Assembly (NCBI GenBank): GCA_011064865.1 | Contig: JAAKFX010000051.1 | Span: 1 to 11,026 of the forward strand | From: Candidatus Anoxychlamydiales bacterium | GTDB taxonomy: Bacteria; Chlamydiota; Chlamydiia; Chlamydiales; SM23-39 | Direction of reading: 5' to 3' | Length of the DNA: 11,026 nucleotides | In this document: positions 7,218 through 11,026 of the stretch, one piece after another | How positions within the stretch are numbered: position 1 is the stretch's first letter | Layout: every line of letters starts with the position of its first letter | The notes under the pieces: generated by a model | The model's database searches: none | Told to the model about the DNA's origin: nothing | The model's input: the letters and a program-made list of their open reading frames with translations, nothing else | Translations under genes and position numbers: made by a program

Positions 7218-7831
7218 ATACAAATATAAGAGATCACTATCAAAAAATTTTTATCACTCCTTTTTTAAAACTTAAATTTATCAAAAATATAAATCCTCAC
7301 TTTATAACTTTTGTAGCTTTAACATTTGGTATATTTGCATTTTTCTTTATAATTTCAGATCATAAATATTTAGCTGTATCTTGCATTGTACTCTCTGGTT
7401 ATTTCGATACTTTAGATGGATCAATAGCGAGATTAAACAATCAAGAGTCTAATTTAGGATCTGTTTTTGATATATTTTCTGATAGATTCGTTGAAATGTT
7501 AATTATTTTAGCACTATTTTTGATAGATCCTACATCTAGAGCTTTTTTATCTTTTTTCATGATAGCTGGCTGCTATTTATGCATAACATCTTTTTTAGTA
7601 GTTGGTATTTTTGAAAAAAATCTTGGAGTAAAAAGTTTTCACTACTCATCTGGAATAATTGAGAGATCTGAGGCTTTTATATTTTTTATCTCAATGATTC
7701 TATTTCCAAATATTTTCTCTTTTTTAGCTTTTTGTTTTTCCGTTTTAGTAACAGCTACATCTTTTATTAGAATCTATGAATTTTATAAAAAATCAAAGTT
7801 AAAAAAATCTATCGATCTAGATACAAGATAA
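7211..7831 (+). CDS. CDP-alcohol phosphatidyltransferase family membrane enzyme
   Basis: This enzyme transfers a phosphatidyl group from a CDP-linked lipid to an alcohol, or the reverse pairing, at the membrane. The complete family signature D-x2-D-G-x2-A-R-x8-G-x3-D-x3-D is present: D66, D69, G70, A73, R74, G83, D87 and D91. These acidic residues bind the divalent metals and the CDP moiety. The rest of the 206 residues is largely hydrophobic, with about five or six membrane helices and an amphipathic N-terminus (NINPHFITF) usual in the family. The acceptor alcohol cannot be read from the sequence: glycerol-3-phosphate (PgsA-like), serine, inositol-phosphate and others remain open. The start ATG sits within ATGTTAG, overlapping the upstream stop by 7 nt, with no strong ribosome site, so translation is probably coupled. 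It is the last gene of the three-gene operon. Confidence 0.9.
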   Translation: MLDTNIRDHYQKIFITPFLKLKFIKNINPHFITFVALTFGIFAFFFIISDHKYLAVSCIVLSGYFDTLDGSIARLNNQESNLGSVFDIFSDRFVEMLIILALFLIDPTSRAFLSFFMIAGCYLCITSFLVVGIFEKNLGVKSFHYSSGIIERSEAFIFFISMILFPNIFSFLAFCFSVLVTATSFIRIYEFYKKSKLKKSIDLDTR

Positions 7832-7840
7832 AGGTCTTGT
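7823..7840. terminator. Weak hairpin at the end of the three-gene operon
   Basis: ACAAGA-TAAAGG-TCTTGT forms a perfect 6-bp stem spanning the stop codon and is followed by TTAAAAT rather than a true T-run. It lies between convergent genes, where a terminator is expected, but it is weak. Confidence 0.25.
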
Positions 7841-7867
7841 TTAAAATGCTATTGGTTTAGTTGGCAT

Positions 7868-8788
7868 CTAACAATATTTTACAGTCTGAACATAATAACA
7901 ATTTGATTTTTCATTAAAAGTAAGAGAACTAATATCTCTCTTATTTAAATAACAAGGATGGACACAAAGTGTTACAAGTTTTGGATTGTCTCTTTTGAAT
8001 CCTTTTTCTTGAGAATCTGAAAATATATAAAAAAACATCACAAAATATCCCAAAAATAGTGTTGCAATAACTATTTTATAAAAATAAAGATTTCTTTTTT
8101 TATGTTCGTTTTTTTCAGATATTTCTTTTTTTTCACTTACTTCAGCTTCACTTTCTTTAATTATTTCAGTTTCATTTTTTTCAGCAATTGCTTCACTAAC
8201 AGCCTCTACAGCAACATCTTTTTTTTCTTTTTTTGAAGGGTGCAAATCAAATACAACATCCTCATTTTTTTTTGAATCAGTAGACCATCCTATTGGCTCA
8301 AATTTCACTTCTTTATTAGATAATTTTGAATAAATTTTCATTTTCATATTATATGAAAATCTCAAAGCTGTAATTTTAACATCTTTTAAAAAATGTTCAT
8401 GCAAAAGCCTATGAGATACTACTTTGAAAAAAGCTGCAATATAACTAGCTCCATCAATCATAAGAAGATTTACTTTTCCAACAACCTTCTTCATATCTTT
8501 TTTGTCATCTTCTTTAGAGTAGTGAAATAGATCTAATTTTAATATTTTTTCCAAGACACTTTGTTTTATATTTATTGAATAACGATTAGCCTCACTTTTA
8601 AAATCACTTGAAAAGTTTTCAAAAAGCTTTGTACCTTTTTGATATAGCTCATAAAAAAATGCAGAAATATCAGAAAAAATATCTATTAATAATAGATTCG
8701 ACATCCCCACAACTTTATCCATATCACTAGGAAGAGATGGTATCTTAATTGGACTTTTTGCAAGATTTTGAGTTGCTTGTACAGCCAT
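7868..8788 (-). CDS. Unknown single-TM membrane protein with an internal duplication and Cys-rich tail
   Basis: I do not recognise this family. From the preferred ATG at 8788 it has 306 residues. Two related segments start at residues 23 and 99: MDKVVGMSNLLLIDIFSDIS and MKKVVGKVNLLMIDGASYIA, each followed by AFF and a basic amphipathic stretch of about 40 residues. Residues 185-232 are low complexity, rich in Glu, Lys, Ser and Ala. A single membrane helix lies at about 236-256, preceded by basic HKKRN, which predicts a cytoplasmic N-terminus and an outward tail of about 50 residues. That tail has four Cys (275, 279, 297, 306; the last residue is Cys), possibly disulfide-linked. The frame also opens at TTG 8791, but ATG 8788 has AAGAG at 8795-8799 with 6-nt spacing. 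It is convergent with the CDP-alcohol transferase gene and divergent from the HTH gene. A host-interaction or envelope-anchoring role is only a guess. Confidence 0.8.
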   Translation of the reverse strand: MAVQATQNLAKSPIKIPSLPSDMDKVVGMSNLLLIDIFSDISAFFYELYQKGTKLFENFSSDFKSEANRYSINIKQSVLEKILKLDLFHYSKEDDKKDMKKVVGKVNLLMIDGASYIAAFFKVVSHRLLHEHFLKDVKITALRFSYNMKMKIYSKLSNKEVKFEPIGWSTDSKKNEDVVFDLHPSKKEKKDVAVEAVSEAIAEKNETEIIKESEAEVSEKKEISEKNEHKKRNLYFYKIVIATLFLGYFVMFFYIFSDSQEKGFKRDNPKLVTLCVHPCYLNKRDISSLTFNEKSNCYYVQTVKYC

Positions 8789-8927
8789 CAATAACTCTTT
8801 TTTAAAGCTAAAATTTTAAAAAAATATCTTCGCTTTGAAAAGAGTTTAAATCAATAAAAAATATTGTTTTTCAAAATAAAATTAATTTGTCTAGAGAACG
8901 GGTTACTTTTTTGAGTTAAAGTGAAAA

Positions 8928-8933
8928 TATAAT
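8928..8933 (+). promoter_or_regulatory. TATAAT -10-like box for the antidote-like gene
   Basis: A perfect TATAAT lies 71 nt before the ATG at 9005. A -35 match is poor (TTACTT at 8903-8908 with a 19-bp spacer). If used, transcription would start near 8940 and the leader would contain the dyad at 8952-8973. Confidence 0.3.
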
Positions 8934-8951
8934 AAAAAATTTATTAATTTA

Positions 8952-8973
8952 TTTGTAGCTTAAATACTACAAA
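8952..8973. promoter_or_regulatory. Inverted repeat, possible autoregulatory operator
   Basis: TTTGTAG-CTTAAATA-CTACAAA is a perfect 7-bp dyad ending 31 nt upstream of the HTH gene. Antidote proteins of addiction modules commonly repress their own promoter by binding such repeats (established for the class), so an operator is plausible. Its left half, TTGTAGCTTAA, closely resembles TTGTAACTTAA in the dyad at 1580-1596. Confidence 0.35.
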
Positions 8974-9004
8974 ATCATCTAAAATTTCAAAAAAGGTAAA
9001 TAAC

Positions 9005-9298
9005 ATGGGAAGATCTAAAAGTTATAAAAAAAGTTTAACAGAAAGGTTAAAAAATCCGAAAGATGCCGCTGCATATCTCAATGCTGCATTAGAAGATGAA
9101 GATTTAAGAGTTTTTCTTGTAGCTTTAAGAGATGTTGCGGAAGCACATGGTGGCATTTCTTATATTGCAAAAGAAACTTATCTCAATAGAGAAAGTTTAT
9201 ATAGAACACTATCTCTTCAAGGAAATCCTACAATAATGAATCTTTTTCTTATGCTTGATGCTCTTGGATTAGAATTGAATGTAAAAGCTGCTATATAA
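9005..9298 (+). CDS. Addiction-module antidote-like HTH protein (HigA/COG3636-like), apparently solitary
   Basis: This is a small DNA-binding protein of 97 residues, the usual size for the putative addiction-module antidote family. The N-terminal half has the family's AAAYLNAALEDEDLRVFLVALRDVAEAHG (21-49). The C-terminal half is a Cro/CI-type helix-turn-helix: GISYIAKETYLNRESLYRTLS (50-70), then GNPTIMNLFLMLDALGLEL. In known modules the gene follows, often overlapping, a RelE/HigB-like toxin gene. Here the 216 bases upstream contain no open frame and the 82 bases downstream none of useful length, so it stands alone. It may be a domesticated regulator, an antidote acting on a toxin elsewhere, or a leftover. 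The start is well supported by AAGG at 8993-8996, 8 nt before ATG, in a leader (AAAAAGGTAAATA) shared with the gene at 9381-9731. Confidence 0.88.
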   Translation: MGRSKSYKKSLTERLKNPKDAAAYLNAALEDEDLRVFLVALRDVAEAHGGISYIAKETYLNRESLYRTLSLQGNPTIMNLFLMLDALGLELNVKAAI

Positions 9299-9360
9299 TT
9301 ACTTTATGAGCCTGAAAATAGTGTAGGAACAAAGGAGTTGCATCCTAAGGTTAAAATGTC

Positions 9361-9380
9361 CTAATTAAAAAATTTATTAG
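9361..9380. terminator. AT-only imperfect hairpin between convergent genes
   Basis: CTAAT and ATTAG flank an A/T centre and pair as a 20-nt palindrome with one internal mismatch, placed exactly between the ends of the HTH gene and the 116-residue membrane protein gene. It has almost no G-C pairs, so any terminator role is doubtful. Confidence 0.2.
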
Positions 9381-9731
9381 TTAGACCTTTACAGCTTCAG
9401 TTTCTTTTTTAGCTGCTTGATCATCTGCTATAGGCTTGTTTTCTACTGGTTTTTGATCATTTTTTTGAGTTTGAAATCCTTCTCTAATCTTTAAAAGTCC
9501 AACAACTATTAATCCAATTGCAGCTACTACAAAAGAAGCTCCTATAGCTACTAAATTCACATCTAAAAGCGTAGCTCCAATTTCAGCAAGGCCTAGCCCT
9601 AAAATTATAAAAAGTAGAGATGCAGCTTTTTTTATTTTTTCAACTACTGGCTTTTTATCAAAAGTTGCAGATCTTGTTTCTGCGCTAGCATCTACACCTG
9701 GTTTAGAATCTGCTCCACTAACAGCTGGCAT
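9381..9731 (-). CDS. Unknown small membrane protein with a double-TM hairpin, 116 aa
   Basis: I do not recognise this protein. Residues 1-35 are polar (Ser, Ala, Asp, Lys). Two hydrophobic helices follow at about 36-56 (ASLLFIILGLGLAEIGATLL) and 59-80 (NLVAIGASFVVAAIGLIVVGLL), separated by only two or three residues. Residues 81-116 are a charged tail rich in Lys, Glu, Gln and Asp. Both ends should therefore lie on the same side of the membrane, and KIKK before and KIRE after the hairpin suggest the cytoplasm. This bilobed hydrophobic layout is what defines chlamydial inclusion membrane proteins, but many unrelated small proteins share it, so this is only a resemblance. The start is firm: AAGG at 9740-9743, 8 nt from ATG. 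The upstream 108 bases before the NamZ-like gene are AT-rich and could hold its promoter. A separate transcript is likely. Confidence 0.78.
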   Translation of the reverse strand: MPAVSGADSKPGVDASAETRSATFDKKPVVEKIKKAASLLFIILGLGLAEIGATLLDVNLVAIGASFVVAAIGLIVVGLLKIREGFQTQKNDQKPVENKPIADDQAAKKETEAVKV

Positions 9732-9839
9732 AATATTTACCTTTTTAATCTTTTTAATGCATATATATTACAATAATTCAGATTTTTTGATAATTATAAA
9801 ATAGATTTTATTATAAACAGAAAATTTTAATTTTACTTT
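9732..9839. other. AT-rich intergenic region between the NamZ-like and double-TM genes
   Basis: These 108 bases separate two minus-strand genes. They carry several TATAAT-like strings on the minus strand but no well-spaced -35/-10 pair that stands out from the background. The ribosome site of the 116-residue protein lies at the lower edge. Confidence 0.4.
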
Positions 9840-11026
9840 TTAATATAAAAGATATTTTTTTCTATTCTCTTTAAACTCTTTAATCTTTTCCTCTTGAAAC
9901 TTTATCATCTTCCATGCAGGATACTTTTCATTTAATAAAAAATCGTAGATTTTTTTATTACCATTTACTAAACAAAAAGTTTTAATTTTACTCTCAGATT
10001 GAGTATTTAATTTTTCTTTTACCTTTTCAGGATATAAAGATTTTAACATCCCTATTAAAAGATATTGTACACTCACCGGTTTATATTTCGTTTTATCAGT
10101 TATTACTATTTTAACACCTTGACAATCTTTTCCCCTGTATGCTCCATAAAAAGGCCTAAAATAAAACGGAATAAATTTTACACCTAATAGTTTTTGATCA
10201 TTTAAATGTTTTGCAAATAAATTAGCATCTATCCAGGGCGCTCCAACAATTTTAAAAGGCAGAGTATATCCGATTCCAATACTAACAATTTCTAACTCTC
10301 CTAATATTCCTGTAGTTGCACTATAAAGAGGAGTGTCAGCTTCTGGTATATTTGGAGATGTTGGCACCCAATTAAGTCCAGTATCTGAAAAAGACATCTC
10401 TCTTTTCCAACCTCTCATCTTAATTACTGTCAGATCGCATTGTACTTTATATTCAGAGTTAAAAAAAGAAGAAAGCTCCCCTATTGTCATTCCATGACAA
10501 TAGGGAACATTTATATACCCTAAAAATGATCTATACTCATCATCTAACATCGGCCCATCTGATATAATTCCATTTATAGGATTTGGTCTATCTAAAACAA
10601 TTACCTTAATTTTTCTTTTCGCAGCCTCTTCCATTACATAATATAGAGTTGATGCATAAGTATATGCTCTGCATCCTATCTCTTGAATATCATAGATTAT
10701 GACATCTACATCATTTAGCATCTTTTCTGTTGGTCTTTTTGTTGCTCCATGCAAAGATACAACTTCAATTTTTTGATTTTTTGAATCTCCAACTTTTTCC
10801 CCGGCAAAAGCTTTTCCATTTAATCCATGCTCAGGGGAGAAAAGTTTTGTAATTTTATAGTTTTTTGCTCTTTCTTTAAAAATCTCTAAAGTCGGCTTTA
10901 AATTTTTATCTACACTTGTATGATTAATCAATAAAGCTACTTTTTTGTTTTCAATTAATTTCTCATTTCCATCTTTAAAAAATAGATCGATTCCTAAATC
11001 AACTTTTGGCTCTGCCAAAACAGAGG
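9840..11026 (-). CDS. DUF1343 / NamZ-like exo-beta-N-acetylmuramidase family protein, 5' end cut by window
   Basis: Characterised DUF1343 members (NamZ, glycoside hydrolase family GH171) release MurNAc from the non-reducing end of peptidoglycan fragments. Numbering from the Met/Leu codon at 11018, the family blocks are LLINHTS (29-35), LFSPEHGLNG (59-68, with the invariant Glu63-His64), SLHGATKRPT (88-97), IIYDIQEIGCRAYTYASTLYY (107-127), VLDRPNPING (141-150), CHGMTIGELS (174-183) and VPTSPNIPEAD (218-228). The frame stays open to the window edge. TTG at 11018 is not the start: the residues read S-V-L-A-E-P, a signal-peptidase-like cleavage site, so an export signal precedes it outside the window and the mature protein begins around Glu. 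The stretch after SPNIPEAD (ADTPLYSATTGILGELEIVSIGIGYTLPFK) departs from the usual YPGTCLLEGTNLSEGRGT form, marking a divergent subfamily. Periplasmic or surface action is expected; activity is inferred. Confidence 0.9.
   Translation of the reverse strand, partial: SVLAEPKVDLGIDLFFKDGNEKLIENKKVALLINHTSVDKNLKPTLEIFKERAKNYKITKLFSPEHGLNGKAFAGEKVGDSKNQKIEVVSLHGATKRPTEKMLNDVDVIIYDIQEIGCRAYTYASTLYYVMEEAAKRKIKVIVLDRPNPINGIISDGPMLDDEYRSFLGYINVPYCHGMTIGELSSFFNSEYKVQCDLTVIKMRGWKREMSFSDTGLNWVPTSPNIPEADTPLYSATTGILGELEIVSIGIGYTLPFKIVGAPWIDANLFAKHLNDQKLLGVKFIPFYFRPFYGAYRGKDCQGVKIVITDKTKYKPVSVQYLLIGMLKSLYPEKVKEKLNTQSESKIKTFCLVNGNKKIYDFLLNEKYPAWKMIKFQEEKIKEFKENRKKYLLY

Larger units (their letters stand above)
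8789..9004. other. Divergent intergenic region, longest gap in the window
   Basis: These 216 bases are almost all A and T and have stops in every frame, with no toxin-like open frame. They separate the 306-residue membrane protein gene from the HTH gene. They hold the candidate promoter and dyad described separately; I saw no convincing promoter for the minus-strand gene. Confidence 0.6.

Noticed and set aside
9299..9361. In-frame continuation of about 20 codons after the stop of the antidote-like gene, possibly a readthrough tail
   Set aside because: The normal family C-terminus ends before the stop, and 20 stop-free codons have a chance of roughly one in three.

Overview
The window is about 11 kb of strongly AT-rich DNA (roughly 30% G+C by eye) that is densely coded, with short intergenic gaps and several overlapping or near-touching genes. 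The base composition and compact operons suggest a reduced or host-associated bacterium. Two of the membrane proteins have shapes that would fit a member of the Chlamydiae: a closely spaced double-TM hairpin, and a one-TM protein with a Cys-rich tail. This is only an impression. No marker gene here fixes the taxon, and some details (tyrosyl-type NrdB, 300-residue Gnd) differ from the well-known pathogenic Chlamydia.

Layout: (1) 1-1537, plus strand: the 3' end of nrdA and complete nrdB, the large and small subunits of a class I ribonucleotide reductase, 9 bp apart. (2) 1635-1841, plus strand: a possible 68-codon gene of unknown function behind a dyad/promoter-like element. (3) 1853-4985, minus strand: an operon gnd-zwf-pgl, transcribed in that order, encoding the whole oxidative pentose phosphate branch (glucose-6-P to ribulose-5-P plus reduced cofactor). 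Junctions are 2 nt and a 1-nt TAGTG stop/start overlap. (4) 5110-7831, plus strand: a three-gene operon, divergent from gnd, encoding a dihydrolipoamide-dehydrogenase/mercuric-reductase-like flavoprotein, a TVP38/TMEM64 (VTT) membrane protein and a CDP-alcohol phosphatidyltransferase. The junctions are ATGA and ATGTTAG overlaps. (5) 7868-8788, minus strand: an unrecognised single-TM protein with an internal duplication. (6) 9005-9298, plus strand: an addiction-module antidote-like HTH protein with no toxin gene beside it. (7) 9381-9731, minus strand: an unknown small protein with two TM segments. (8) 9840-11026, minus strand: a DUF1343/NamZ-like (exo-N-acetylmuramidase family) exported protein, 5'-truncated by the window edge inside its signal peptide.

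Functionally, the left half joins ribose-5-phosphate and reductant supply (gnd-zwf-pgl) with deoxynucleotide synthesis (nrdAB), though on opposite strands and so probably separately transcribed. The right half is about the envelope: a membrane/redox/lipid operon, two unknown membrane proteins and a probable peptidoglycan-fragment hydrolase. No tRNA, rRNA, CRISPR array, insertion sequence or phage gene was seen. No gap exceeds 300 bases; the longest gene-free stretch is 8789-9004.
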